Part shown: piece by piece, positions 1 to 11,736 of the stretch | How positions within the stretch are numbered: the stretch's first letter is position 1 | Layout: each line of letters opens with the position of its first letter | NCBI RefSeq assembly: GCF_035222375.1 | Contig: NC_085890.1 | Span: forward strand, 1,302,001-1,366,000 | DNA length: 64,000 nucleotides | From: Podospora pseudocomata | Taxonomy: Eukaryota > Ascomycota > Sordariomycetes > Sordariales > Podosporaceae | Direction: 5' to 3' | Notes under the pieces: model-generated | What the model saw: only the letters and a program-made list of their open reading frames with translations | Databases searched by the model: none | Told to the model about the DNA's origin: nothing | Translations under genes and position numbers: made by a program

Positions 1-902
1 TAAAGAAATGAAAAGGTATTACTCTGAAGAGAACCAGAGTGCTGGTAGCGAAGGTGATGAGGGAAATCTTCTTGTGAACCGTGAGGTGTCAGGTTGTTTG
101 TGAAACTTGTATTGTTTTTGGTGAAAATGGGAATCTCAGTCCAGAACGTCGAAGATGTATACTGCTACCTGAAGCCCACCAAGGATCTGGCTGGAGCACC
201 CGATGATGGCCTCTGCCCACTGCCAACTTTCTGGTAGGTATAGCATCCATTATCTGCCAGCTCTCGTAGAAAGTCTCCACCTAAGGCCTAGGGCTCGTGA
301 TCCCTTCTGTTCAGATGATGACGTGCAACTTGCTCGTTGAGGCTGATATCTTGTTGAATCAAGAAGCAGGAGCATGCTGAGTGGCGGAAACCCGTTTTTT
401 GTTCTTAATAAGCAAACTCCACGGTATACAGGTAAGAGGTTGCGCGTAGCTCCTCTTCGTCGGTGTGCCTCCTGCGGACTTTGACCAACATCTCAAAACA
501 CTAACCTCATTCCCAAACCAAGGCTATCAAACTCTCGTCTGTGAGCTGTGTATCTTAGATACCTTGGTCATGATCTGCGGGAGGACATGGGTTGCCCCAA
601 GGGCTCGTGTCGCAATATTCTGACTTATGGCGCTGAGTAGTGTCTAATCGGGTCGTACTTGCCTTACCGGCAGTAACTTTGGGTGCTTCCACCTTCTTCC
701 CAAGCGCCTTCCTTCCCGCCTTAGGTCTTGATAACAACTGTGAATTCACAAGGAAGGTACGAGACGGTTCTGGACCTTCCTTCGCTTTTGGTTTCAATAC
801 AACATGGTTATCGCGAAGCAAAGTCAGAGAAACGCAGTCCCATGAAAAACAATTTATTAGCTCTCCCCCAATATCTAGATGCTCTTCACAATACCTTAAC
901 AC
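1..902. other. Left-edge stretch without a supported gene
   Basis: I see no gene I can defend here. A plus-strand frame near 640-948 has no ATG start. A Lys-rich minus-strand frame at 555-902 has no recognisable domain, no matching introns and no family resemblance. The right end of the stretch is the 3' side of the secreted-protein copy that follows. It could hold the 3' UTR of that copy and part of a neighbouring gene outside the window. Confidence 0.5.
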
Positions 903-1633
903 TCAGCAATGCTCTTTGCGGACGATGACTCCCCACTTATCATCGTAATCGACATGCCGTCTGATCACGTTGACACTGAGTAAAACCCACGTTAGTCGAA
1001 TCTGCTTCTTACCCCAGCCAAAGTCGGTAACAACACAGAGAACTTACCGTCAAACCAGGATTTATAGGTGATATCACGGGCAGCATCGGCAATGTCATTC
1101 CACTCAAGCTCCTTCTCAACGTCATCCTACACCTCACATGTCAGAAACCAGCCAAACAAAACCCTTCCATAGGAACCCACCTTGTTGCACCATATAATGG
1201 TGGAATTCCACGAGCAGCTAACACGGCCGCAGTTGTCGGGCCCAGCTCCGTCTTCGCCGTGCCAGGAACTTTACGGGGGTATTGAATCCCGTCCCTGATG
1301 GCGCCTCTGTTAGCCCAGCCTTCATGGTCAGGACGGCAGTTGAAGGTGCCATTATGAAGAGGCTCCTCATCATCTCTATCGCCATCAGAGGGGTGAGGGT
1401 CCCTCGCCATGAAGGTAGCGTTCCACCCGGGATAGTCGGTATCCATCTTGGCAACGGCATTTTCGATGGTGCCGGTAATGGTTACGGTGGCGCTGTTCGG
1501 GTCGTTAAGGTTACTGGGGAGGTGGAGGCGTGGGCGAGCTGACTGCCATGCTAGCATGGTTTTTGATATAATGAAGGGTACATACTCCAAGGAGCGCCAG
1601 GGCGCTGGCGGCAAGGGTGTTGAAGGAGAGCAT
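903..1633 (-). pseudogene. Small secreted cysteine-containing protein, copy A (frame broken)
   Basis: This is a member of a widespread fungal family of small secreted proteins of unknown function, recognised by the blocks DGIxY, CGRVSCSWNS and a C-terminal W-x-V-I-V-R-K-E-x-C just before the stop. The start at 1633 gives a 16-residue signal-peptide exon (MLSFNTLAASALALLG), then a 43-nt GTATGT intron at 1543-1585, in the same place as in copy C at 25558. The middle exon carries the ATVTITGTIENAVAKMDTDYPGW block, nearly the same as in copy C. Two further introns follow. The frame is lost once between the DGIQY and CGRVSC blocks, and the last intron does not join in phase. It is therefore a decayed host gene or an assembly indel. 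An ATATATAA TATA box lies about 70 bases upstream. I am sure of the family relation to copies B and C and unsure whether it is expressed. Confidence 0.65.
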
Positions 1634-2118
1634 CTCGTGATATACAGGTTGCTGCTGAGGATCACGAGAGAGGGCTTGAGACATCACACGCCCGGATTAT
1701 ATATCTATGGATGGAGCCCACCATGGTTTTCGCCGTGATACTTGCCGCTTGCTCCTGATTGTCGGGGAATTTGAGGCTCTATACTGCTCTCAAGCGAAGA
1801 TGGAACTTTACTCACGGCCGCCAGCCAAGGCTTCATCCAAATTGAAAGTCCAGAGACCAGGAGCACATTGGAAACCAGCTCCAGAGCGGCGGAAACCTCC
1901 TTCTTTGTTTTTGATAGAGTAACTTGTGTCTTGATCAGTATGTCTGTGGGGGTTGAGCTCCCTTATTCACCGTGCTCTTTCTGGCACAATCACTTCTTAA
2001 CAATCCCATCCCTAACATTCTACATTTTGTGGATCACCATTCCCGTCTCTCCAGCCGACGCATCATCAGCCACCCCCTTCAACGACCTTTTCTCACTCCT
2101 CTCCCATTCCATCATCCT
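1634..2118. other. Intergenic, shared upstream region of copy A and the 5S gene
   Basis: No gene is seen. The stretch holds the promoter side of the minus-strand secreted-protein copy, with a TATA-like ATATATAA near 1697-1705, and the upstream side of the 5S rRNA gene. The last 100 bases are pyrimidine-rich, as is common just upstream of fungal transcription starts. Confidence 0.5.
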
Positions 2119-2126
2119 TATATAAA
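2119..2126 (+). promoter_or_regulatory. TATA box of the 5S rRNA gene
   Basis: TATATAAA lies 24-31 bases before the first base of the 5S sequence. Neurospora-type dispersed 5S genes are known to carry a TATA-like element at about -29, in addition to the internal control region. The second 5S gene of this window has only a weak CATATT at a similar distance. Confidence 0.7.
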
Positions 2127-2149
2127 TCCCCTTTTTTTCCTTTACTGTC

Positions 2150-2268
2150 ACATACGACCATATCCAGCTGAGAACTCGGGATCCCGTCCGCTCTCCCCTA
2201 GATAAGCAGCTGAGAGCCGAACTAGTACTCAGGTGGGTGACCACTGGGGAATCCTCGGTGTTGTATGT
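2150..2268 (+). rRNA. 5S ribosomal RNA, copy 1 (119 nt)
   Basis: The sequence begins ACATACGACCATA and ends GTTGTATGTT, with the conserved CTCGGGATCCCGTCCGCTC core, matching the filamentous-ascomycete 5S consensus from end to end. The ends ACATAC and GTATGT pair as helix I. The RNA forms part of the large ribosomal subunit and is transcribed by RNA polymerase III from internal A-box, IE and C-box elements. It is a single dispersed gene outside the rDNA, as in Neurospora and Podospora. It differs from the copy at 26895-27013 at a few positions in helix II, two of which compensate each other. Confidence 0.97.
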
Positions 2269-2277
2269 TTTGTCCTA

Positions 2278-2285
2278 TTTTTTTT
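2278..2285 (+). terminator. Pol III T-run after 5S copy 1
   Basis: A run of eight T residues lies 10-17 bases beyond the mature 3' end. A shorter TTTT touches the gene end. Runs of T on the RNA-like strand are the usual polymerase III terminator. Confidence 0.75.
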
Positions 2286-2782
2286 GGACCCCACTTGACT
2301 CCATCACTGAGTCGTGGCATACACCCCCAAGCCTCAGCCAATCCAGCTTAGAAGGGAGATAGTGGATGGTTTGGGCCACTGCCATGGTGACTGCTACGTT
2401 TGGTTGGTGGTCAGAGAGTTATGTTTTGCCTGAAAGTTGGTCTAGGAAGGTGATTTAGCTGTGCTGGATGTAGGAGAGACCGAGACTTGATCCGAAAGGA
2501 ATGTGCATCAGGAGGCTCGTAGATGTCAAGGCTATGTTACTTTAACATATTGAGCTTGTATCTGCTGGTTGATTGCATTTGTAGATCTGCTTAGAGCACA
2601 TCACAGCTGGGAACAAATCCTTCCAGTTTCTCAGCTCTCACAGAGAGCTAAAGCAAACGTACGTCAGCCATCAACATCCACTCACATCCTGATTTGACAA
2701 CACTCCCAGCACCTCATGCCATATCAACATCAAACCAAAAAGCATTATTCATGACATTATTCTTCGATAAATGACACCTCTC
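2286..2782. other. Intergenic, 3' flank shared with the other 5S gene
   Basis: No gene is seen. The first 50 bases or so, including the block CCACTTGACTCCATC, are also present after the second 5S gene at 26830-26894 on the other strand, so the duplicated unit is longer than the RNA itself. The rest is plain AT-moderate sequence. Confidence 0.6.
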
Positions 2783-3151
2783 CTAGTGAGAAGGCAGGTT
2801 CCTACCGCCGTGCGGCGCGCTATGATGAGGCTCCCGATCCTTCCCACCACTCCGGCTGTACTTCTGTCCAATATCCTCTGGCAGCTGACCGCCACCAGCA
2901 CTGGTAACCTCCCCAAGATATGTGCTACCCAGAGCGTTATCCGAGATCCCCGAACCAAGACTGTCAGGCTTGTTCTCTCCAGCGTTGGATGGGACAACGT
3001 TGGGCTTTGCGGCGTCCTTTGGGACTGGAGAGTTTCCATGTTAGTAGTCATTGGTTTGAAACACGAAAGAGAGGGTGGTTAACAAACCCTTTGTCCCGGT
3101 GGCGGCCATATCGGAGAGGTTACCTCCCTGGGGATGAGGGTCAGATGGCAT
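2783..3151 (-). CDS. Small hydrophilic protein, 101 residues, one intron
   Basis: Start ATG at 3151; exon 1 is 3088-3151 and exon 2 is 2783-3024. A 63-nt intron with a GTTTGT donor and a CTCCAG acceptor restores a single frame from MPSDPHPQGG to a TAG stop. The product is very polar and rich in Gly, Ser, Pro and Asp (for example LGSGISDNALGSTYLGEVT and YSRSGGKDREPHHSAPHGG). It has no signal peptide, membrane segment or cysteines, so it is probably cytosolic and disordered. I do not recognise a named family. The style resembles small stress- or conidiation-linked hydrophilic proteins of ascomycetes, but that is only a resemblance. The clean splice and composition make it likely real. Without the splice the downstream frame would read as a poor 100-residue basic peptide. 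Confidence 0.6.
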
Positions 3152-4761
3152 GATGGGTTTGTTTGCTTAAGGTAGGTATCTGGTTGACGGTGATGTGGGC
3201 TTGGGAATGGGTTGTTGTTTGGTAGCAGAGCTGTTCGAATGCGTGGTGGTCAAATGGTGAAGTAGATGTTCGGTCATTGTTTATATGTGTGGCAGTTGAT
3301 GATGTCACGCATGACCTGCCGAGAGGTGCCCCTTTACTCAGTGACATCACGATTGTCAAAGCCGTGCACTACCCAGTCATGAGAGTCGGTGATCAGCTCC
3401 CAAGTGATTCAATTGGCTCTTCTGTGTTGGCCATATTTGAAAAGAAAAGGAAACTCATTGCATCACTTCGTGGCATCATGTCGTGAAGAATAGGGGTTAG
3501 GGGTCAGCTAGAACTCAGGGGGAATGCAAGGGTTAGGGTGGACACATCTCTCTTTGCCTGACAACCAATGAATACCAGGTATGGCTCCTGTTCCCTCATG
3601 TATGTTGTGTGAGAGCAAATTATGAATATTTGCCATTCTGACATGTGGTTTGAAGAGCCAATGACTTCGAATTGAGGCATCTATAGTCGCTGATCAGGAA
3701 TCTGGATGCATGAACCCCCTGAAGCAGCTATCCCAACGCCAAAACGGCCAAATGGGAAGATATTCGAAGGTCTAGATCTTGATTTATACATCAGTAAATC
3801 ATCTGCACGCTCGTTCCTTGTAGCTGCTGACATGGTATGTGGTGTAGTGGTATTGAAATCTTCTCAGCATCGACCTGAGGAATAATGTTAGCACGCCGCT
3901 GGCCTACATCAGCGCACCTGGCCATGCCGTATGCTTCATAGAATGTGCGTACTGAAGAAAAGTAATAAGTTCAAATGTGTGAAAGTATCTTAGAAGATAT
4001 TGGCCACTGGTGACTCATGCCCCTCCGTTGTTCTGCTCATCAATCTTGCTGGAAGGCTGTCACATGTCTGAAGAAGCTTGCCTTACGCCCCTTCTTCCAA
4101 AGGAGAAATAACACAGCACCTTCCTTGACTGTTCAAGAAAGAGTGAATGAACCGTACCAAGATTGCTCTTTCCTATGTAACTGTCAGCGAATGAATAAGG
4201 TGCGCTGGGGCCACCTTCCGTCCTACTGGCGTGAAGCAAGATGAGGACGGGACAATAGCTATTTCCTTCCCAGCTGAAAATCCGTATGATTTGGAGATGT
4301 ACATTGCCCTGGTAGATGCCTGTCAGAAATTGCTAGCTGTGTAGTGGTGACTCCTGTCGGGGTTGAACAGCACTTATCGACACCTACGAGCTTGAGCGTG
4401 CTCTAGGTCTTGGAATGACGACTTATTGTCGCTTGGCTTGACAGAGGCTTTGGACCAGGGCACAACCTCGTCCAAAATAAACACCGAAGGGGCACAGAAT
4501 TAAGATGTTCAAGTTGGAGAACACTTGAAGTCACGTTTGCTTTGAATGGACTGTTATCGATCAAGAAAAAAGTACCGGTCAATACACCCAAACCATTTCC
4601 TATCCAACTCCATGCCTGATAATCCGCACATTAAAGCAAGTAGGTACTGTTACATCCTTGGAGTCCCATGAAATCATCTCATCCGTCACTTGGGCTTATC
4701 CAACCAAGCACCCAACTGGGCAGATGACTCTCCCTTCAAACCCCCCTTACTCCATCAACCT
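3152..4761. other. Intergenic, 1.6 kb, no supported gene
   Basis: Several short frames exist on both strands, but none has a domain, a coherent splice pattern or a recognisable composition. The stretch contains the telomere-like G-rich motif listed separately. It lies upstream of the minus-strand gene at 2783-3151 and downstream of the minus-strand gene at 4762-5349. Confidence 0.5.
3493..3539 (+). repeat. Interstitial telomere-like G-rich motif
   Basis: GGGGTTAGGGG and GGGTTAGGG lie 30 bases apart with a GGGGG run between them. TTAGGG is the telomere repeat of filamentous ascomycetes. The block has more than four G-runs and could fold as a G-quadruplex. It is far too short to be a telomere. 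A telobox, a repair scar or chance are the alternatives. Confidence 0.45.
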
Positions 4762-5349
4762 CTAATTAGAGCACAGAACCACCGCCGCCACCAAGGCACC
4801 CAGCGCCAAAAACACATTCTGATGCTTCTCCTTCTTCTTCCGCCTCCTCCTCTCCTCCTCCTCCCGTTCCTCTTCCCACCTCCTCCTAGCTTCATACTCT
4901 GACCTTCCCCCATAGGCCCCCCTGGGATAAGACTTTTCATGAGGATGATGAACTGTGTACTCCTCTACACTCTCCAAATCACCGTCATCATCATAGTAAT
5001 TCCGCGCCCTTGTAACCGTGGTGTGTTGATGGTGGCGGGGGTGATGATCAGATGGTAATGGCCTCCGGAGGACAACAGCCTGGCTCTCATCGTAGGTGGG
5101 AGGAGGGGTGGCATCCGAACAGCAGCAGGTGGAAGGGCAGGTGGAGCATGATGATACAGAAGGGGAGGGTGAGCGCCGGCGAGGGCGGTCACGGCGTCTG
5201 TGTGATGATCGCCGGGGATGATGGTCGCGATAATCGCGATCATAATCGCGAGCATAATCGCGAGCATAATCCCGCTCCCGCTCCCGCTCGCGGTCATATC
5301 GCCGCCGTGGTCGGGAGGAGGAAGAGTCTGAGTAGGTTGATTCAGGCAT
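4762..5349 (-). CDS. Tail-anchored Arg/Asp/Tyr-rich protein, 195 residues
   Basis: The start at 5349 (MPESTYSDSSSSRPRRR) is chosen because the upstream extension of the frame looks like 5' UTR. Residues 15-45 hold dense RE/RD/RDY repeats (RERERERDYARDYARDYDRDYRD region), followed by a Ser/Cys/Pro segment with a PPPTYDES motif and a long Arg/Glu-rich helix. The last 20 residues (QNVFLALGALVAAVVLCSN) form one hydrophobic segment ending at the stop, so the protein is probably a tail-anchored membrane protein with its charged body in the cytosol. PPPTY is a PPxY-like motif that could be read by WW-domain ubiquitin ligases of the Rsp5 type; this is inference. No enzyme domain is visible. There are no introns. 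I do not recognise the family. Confidence 0.7.
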   Translation of the reverse strand: MPESTYSDSSSSRPRRRYDRERERERDYARDYARDYDRDYRDHHPRRSSHRRRDRPRRRSPSPSVSSCSTCPSTCCCSDATPPPTYDESQAVVLRRPLPSDHHPRHHQHTTVTRARNYYDDDGDLESVEEYTVHHPHEKSYPRGAYGGRSEYEARRRWEEEREEEERRRRKKKEKHQNVFLALGALVAAVVLCSN

Positions 5350-7669
5350 CCTTCTGGTCGGTTTGTGTTGTAAAGTAATGACGGTCTCACAAGAAGAACT
5401 GATTCTGGGTAAATGTTGGATGGTTTTAGGAGACGAGATGTATTTTTGGAGTTGTGAAAAAGGAAGGATCACAAGTTTTGGAAACGCGAAAGGATTCGCA
5501 ACTGACAAATGTATATGGCAATGCCAACCGTTGACTGTGACTGGTTGGCTGGTTGGTTGGTAAATCCGAAGATCGCCACTCAAACTCACCGAGGTTGAGT
5601 GATTGAGCACCAAGTTCAAATAGGTGGTATTCAAGCAGGCAGATGAGAGAGCCTTAGAGCCTCAATTCTGCAATTGATAAAGTGCACAACTGCGCAAGCC
5701 CACCCTTTTCTCATTTACCGTGTTAGTCACCTTCGACTTTCCTGGCTGACTGGCTTGTCTGTCACAGCCAAGAAGGTGAAACCAACACTTTGCGATGAGC
5801 GGGAGGCCCAGAGCCTCGCCGCGCAATCAATGGCTGCATGCCGCCCTCTTTCCTCGGGCGATGCGGCTCAGTTCAAGCAGCCATTCACCATATGTCTCAA
5901 CATACTTAGCAGAAGACAAGGCAGGCAGCCACCGTCTCTTTCACCGCCCACCACCTCAGACGAGAATGACACTTTGTTGCCTGACTGCCTCGCGAGGCCG
6001 CCATGCGAACAACCCTCACCTCCTCCAGTTCAAAAGTCGGAGAGCCATCGCTAAGGAAAAGACAACACCCCGGATAACAACAACGGGAATGCGGGCGGGG
6101 GGGTGCGTACGCCTGTACGTTGAAAAAAGAATGAAGACGTATCTGAACCCCTGCTGGGTTGGGGGTCGTCAACGTCCTCCGGCAGTTGAGACGATCACCG
6201 TTAGGGAAATCACCACCGGTCTTCCAGGGGTGGTGGGAGGCCAAGCGGCTCACATGGATCATCAACACCACCACCACCACCACCACAATGTTGGCCAAAC
6301 CCTGGCTATCTCAGCGGGTAACGGGCCTCAATCTGAACAAAAGAAGCGGGGCAGATGGTATCACAAGAACAAGGTCCCGGTTTTCGGGCCCTCACCGCAT
6401 CTCTCAATGCTGCTGCTGTCCGCCCGCCCCGCCCGACCGCCATGCTGCCCTCCGGAGTGGGTTTGCGTTGCTGTGTGTACAATCGCCCAAACCGCCCAAA
6501 AATCAACCCAATTCTCTCTACTTTCTCACCAAAACCAATGAAAAAAAATGAAAAAAAGAGGCGGTGTCAAAGCGGAGCATTAGGTTCATCTTTCATTTTT
6601 ATTTTACCTCGCTTTGTATCGGGCATTTTTGGACTTTGGCATCGTCGTGTCTTGGCTCCAGACCATTAACTATCTAGTACCTAAGGTGTGCCTACCCCTC
6701 CATTCCCATCCCAACTCCGTCCCTCCCGCCCCCCCCCCCGAATGGTACATGCCATGTGGTGGATTGGTGATGATGTGTGTGGTGAACAATACTGGTGGAG
6801 TATCACAACAGGTCGATATTATCATGTCATCCAACATGATCGCGACCTGACTTTTCCCCCGCCCCGCCCCCCCCCCCCACCCTCTCTCTCGCCGTGGGGT
6901 TGGTTGGGTTCAGGTAACCCCACCATCTGCGCGATCGCAAGACGAAAAATATCGCGATGAGACAGAGACATTGCCAGGTGCCTAGGGTGACATTTTTTGT
7001 GTGAGCTCTCACGGCATGAGCTTCTGAGTTGAGTTTTGTCTTCCGAGCCAGTGAGATCATATCTATCCCTCATGCGGTGGGATATGTCTCGCACAGATAT
7101 GCCCACGATATCCAGGAGGGAAGACATGTAGATAACCGAACCTACCTAACCTGTCCGGTCAAACTCACACCGACAGGGCACGTGGTAGATCTCGAGACAA
7201 CAACTGCATACAAGACATATCCCCAAATGCTGTAGTAAGGAGATCCAGTTGAATCCGGTCACACCAAAAAAAAAATAAAAAAATAAAAAAAACCACCGCC
7301 TTCTGGCATCCGCAACGGCGCGTATCGGCTACCTGCTGCATCAAACACAACCGGCGGGGGAGGCACGCACTCATGAGCCATAACTCTGCATGTCCTTTTT
7401 TTGAGCCTTTGGGGACCCTTGCCCTACCCGGTGAAGGGGGGAGCCCGGCAGTTACAAGACCACGTTGCTATTTGTTGAAGACTGCGCCGCGAGGTCTGGC
7501 CATCTTTGTCGACCCCGGCCTTGTTGTGCCTCACTCGAGATGTCGTGGGACAAAAGGCTTACACCGTATCTGTCCGTGGGGGAAATGATGTAGACCTGCT
7601 GCATCTTCGTCCGAGAGATCAAAGACAACACAGAGGTGGTAATACTATCACACCCTAGATTGTGTACGT

Positions 7670-7693
7670 TGTGTGTGTGTGTGTGTGTGTGTG
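7670..7693 (+). repeat. GT dinucleotide repeat
   Basis: About eleven consecutive GT units. This is a simple microsatellite in the gene-poor block with no coding context. Length variation between strains would be expected. Confidence 0.9.
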
Positions 7694-10600
7694 CTGGCGT
7701 GCCACTACACCAGATCTGGCTGTTGTGAAGTCTGGCCAGACCTTTTGTTCAACTTCAGACTCAGAAGGGGGCTTCCTGTTGAGGTATAACCCATGATCCC
7801 ATCCACCACTCGAACCATCTCTCTCGGTGCGGATTCCTGTCATGCTTTCTTTTTCCCTCGCCTACCCAACCATGACCGGTATATCCGGCCGAGGAACCGC
7901 CCCCCCTTACCTCACTGTCGGGACAACATCTCGGGACTCCCCTAGCCCCTCACAAGCTTGCAAGCTCGTCATTTTTTTTTTCAGCCTCAAATTTGCCTCC
8001 CTTGTGGAGTACGTACGGCGCAAAGCTCGGTTGTGAAAGGAGTTAAGCCAGCATCAATGCGTGTGCGGCTGACCAGGAGAAGTTTTCCAGAAAAGTCTGG
8101 GTCCTTGGTCGTTGAGAATGGAGTTCGGTTAGAGTTGTCAAAGTCAGCTCGTCCCATAACACTTTCCGGGTGAATTGGCCGAGATGGTGGGGTACGGAGG
8201 TTCCGGTCCTTTTGTTCTTTTCTTTTTCAGCCTTGGGGAGACGAAACTCATGATCTGATCTGGGGTCATCCATCTAGTAGGAAAAGAAAAACACAACGTG
8301 TGTGATTCGCTTGGCGGGGATAGACTGGTTACGCTGATTGGTGGATGGAGTTTGTTGGTCAGTATGGTCTGATGAGGGATAGAGACGGATTCTGACTGTC
8401 TCGGTTGTTCTGGACTCTTTGAACCTTGTTGTCTACGAGCTATATTCGTGAACGGGTTGTACGCAGTATGTAGGTCTGATGCAGGTCTTCTCAAAACAGC
8501 GAAGCCCGCATAATCGGACGAGGCGGCTGGGTATAATGGAACGGACCAATTGTTTGCGCATATGCTGTGTGTCCTCTCTTCATGTTTATATTGAACGATA
8601 TGTCAATGCCGATGGTTCCACCAGCCTGGAACAGATTTTGTCGCCGCCCGCGAGTGTGATGTTGTTACCAACAAGACAGACACAGGAGAATGCTGTATCT
8701 TGACTGGTCGGTTGGGCGATCAGGCTATGCGATTGGAACCTCATGGCTGGCCACGCGCCACTTGGCAGGGGATCTTCCCGGCTGTCTGCCATGTGGTTAA
8801 TGAGGGGGGGCCGGCCAGAAAGGAAAAGGGCTGGGAAAGGGGCACAGTTGCGATGCCGCTTTACCCCTGCTTTTGCTGGAGGACGATGGGAGGAGAATGA
8901 GAAGAGTTCCTGATGTGAGCAGATGCTGTGTGCTTCTCGATTTGTCAACAACGTGAAGTTGGGCGGGAGTCTCCCAAGCCATGTTACCGCAAGGTCAATG
9001 TTGATGGCAGTGTAGCCTCGTCGTTGTCAATTGTTGCGGACCCCCCCTGGCCTGCACGTGGCATCCAGGTGCGGCTGCGGGGGGTAGTCGCGCGTGAAAG
9101 TTATCTGTTTTCTGCTGCCGTCGTCTCTTCCTCCTCTCCTCAGGCTGGTTGAGTGGCTCCACTCAGACGGCCAAGCTTGGAGGGTGAGCACAAAAACCAC
9201 GTGGCGTGGTCCCGCACAAAGTACCGGTACATTGCACCGCTGTGCCCGCTGTTCTCGTCCAAGATTACAGGGAGCGAACGCCTTCTAAAGAAAAAAAAAA
9301 AACCCCTCTTCGTGCGTGTGAAGACAACCCCGTCTCCCCGGCCTTCCAGGTTGTGTTTCCACCGGGCATGGGGGAGCATTTCTCGCCGTCATCGACACCT
9401 AGGCCCAAAATGGTGTAATTCAAAAGCAAAGAGATCGCTTGTTGCATCGCATCATTTCGATTTCGAGAAGAAAAGGCTTCTTTTCCCATGGGGGTGACGA
9501 TCTGCCAAGTGGTGCTGTTGCCGCCAGTAGATTAATTGTCTAGATGAATGCGGTGTTGGTGCTCACCTTCACTACGGTAGAGTCGCATCACTGCTATTGC
9601 CGTTGAAAGTCCGTAGCCGCTCCAATTGAAGACGCGACAGCGGTAAAGTGGTCGGGAACCGCATCCCGGAATGGGGACGGTGAGGGAAGCATGAACCTGC
9701 AGCATCAGCCCGGAGCTGGTTGATGAATCATGAAGCTGTGCATCAGTCCCTGAAGAGAGGGTTTTTTTTATTTTTCTTGCGAGCTCCTGCTGGCTTGGGT
9801 AAAGATCGTCAGTTGCCTAGCGGCTTCGCACGCTGGACGCAATGGCTGCATCGCAAGCTTCGAAATCGGAGTCTTGAAAATGGCGGTATGAACTGTGAGA
9901 GCAAGGGTATCATGACCATTCAAAAGGCAGTCGTTTTCGCAGTCACACCGATTCTGCAGTTTTTTACTGTGAATTCTCAGATTCTGTCAGTTTTTTCTCG
10001 TCGACCTTTTCGTTGGAATTTGACGACTGTCCAGATACGATCAGCAGGATGCCGTGACCCCTGGCCGATATTCCCCGCACAATCTGACGTACATACAACA
10101 TGGCAACCTGCAAGGAGCTCCGAGGAGGGCAAAAAAAAAACGTGGAATTTTTCTCGTTTCTATTTAGAAAACGGAGATCCGATGGCTGGGTGCACAATGT
10201 GATTGTGCCAGCAGCGAACGCCACCGTCTATCGACAACCCAACAACTTGTACCGAGATGATGGACCATGGAGCGATGGGGCCAACAAGACACCCCACGGA
10301 GTTGCTGATAACATTTCCCCTCACGTGGTGGTTCGGAGTGGAGGTTGAGCAACCGATCAACCGAGAGCCTCCACTGAGGGCTGTATCAGATCATGAGCGA
10401 TTGCAGCGATGGCCCTGCCGTTGAAGCTCCCCTCTCCCCTTCACTATCTCGGAGCGTCCGAAATTTCCTCTTTTGCCAGTTATTCCACTCTCTCAAATTC
10501 GAAACTGACTATTACGTCACCTCAACTGCTTATCGCTGTTGACAGGTCGAGGTTCGGAGAGTTTGACAGCGGGGACCTAAATTGAGGCTGCGAAACAGTC

Positions 10601-11722
10601 GTTCGGCTTGGCTGTTGTATCTGTGAACAAAGAAACAGAAAGCTTCACCATTAACCCTAGACTTCTTCTCTCACACGAAATGTCATAATTATGCGGCTTA
10701 TTGCGTCGGCATTCTCTCATCGTCCTGGATAGATATATATATACCTTAAGGTACCGTCTTAGCGAGGATAACCCCAGAGTGGGTCGCAAGAGTTGGACAT
10801 GCGAAACACAGTCGCCGTTCACTTTTCCATTGTCCACTAAGGACCTAAAGGAATAAGCCCTACCAGCGAGCCTGGCCATTTCTCTCGCAAGTTATGCCAG
10901 AAAAGACGAGGTAATCGCCGAAACTACACGGAGCCCACGTGCGCTGCATCATCGCGGGAGAGCTTCGTCAATATTTTTGAAACCTGCCACGGCGGAGCGA
11001 AGCTTTTGGAACAGAGCCCCTAGAAGCCCACATTCATGCGTTGCAAAAACCTTACGAGAGATACGACTGCTCAGAGAAAAAAATGTGATATACGCAGTGA
11101 GAACAACAGTAAGGAAGCGTAGACGCGTGGGTTTTGGAACCAGCCCGCAGATCAGTCATGGCTTTCCTGTCTTCCAATAATAGCTGTTTCCAAAACTGGC
11201 GATCATATTCTGGCGTTGCACAATGGTGGGAGAATGAAGAAACGCACGGTCAGCAGAGAAACGGGCGACGACGTGCAACGAAGCACCTCACGGAGAGTCA
11301 ATGGTGTTCAGATGGGTTTTCCCTTTGGGATGAAAGCTGGCGGTAGGTAATGGGGTGGCTGGCTGGTGGTGGCCTAAAAGAGGGAGGGCGGTGGATGGAT
11401 TACGAGAAGGTTTGTCCATCTGCCAATTGTTGCGCTCTCGCTGGTGTCTGCTGAAGATTGTGACCCTCAATCAGATGGGGCCCTTCTCCCACTGTCTGGT
11501 TCCACCCAGTGAGGGGTGCTTCTTGTTCCAAACGGGCTAGGCTGTGTCTGATACCCTGCAAAAGAGGAACCCTGTAAGCCATGTGCCTTGTTCGGCATAG
11601 CATTCGCTCCACCACATGGCTCCTGTGCTTCCCGCACCCTGCCCGTTCACTCGCTGCTCCCCCTCGGTGCTCCGTCACCGCGGTCACCGCCCACAGTTTT
11701 TTTCAAGTCACCGCCTTGCGAA

Positions 11723-11736
11723 GGGGGGGGGGGGGG
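11723..11736 (+). repeat. Run of 14 G
   Basis: An uninterrupted G14 homopolymer about 800 bases upstream of the RGS start codon. Long dG:dC and dA:dT runs of this kind exclude nucleosomes. They are also error-prone in sequencing, so the exact length is uncertain. Confidence 0.85.

Noticed and set aside
555-948. Frames on both strands near the left edge
   Set aside because: One lacks an ATG, the other is a short Lys-rich frame with no family resemblance.
3493-3539. True telomere or chromosome end
   Set aside because: Only about two TTAGGG-like units are present and genes continue on both sides.
5674-6551. Overlapping frames of 126-248 codons
   Set aside because: Driven by CCA/CAC and Pro-rich low complexity. 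No domain, no shared splice pattern, and both strands look equally open.
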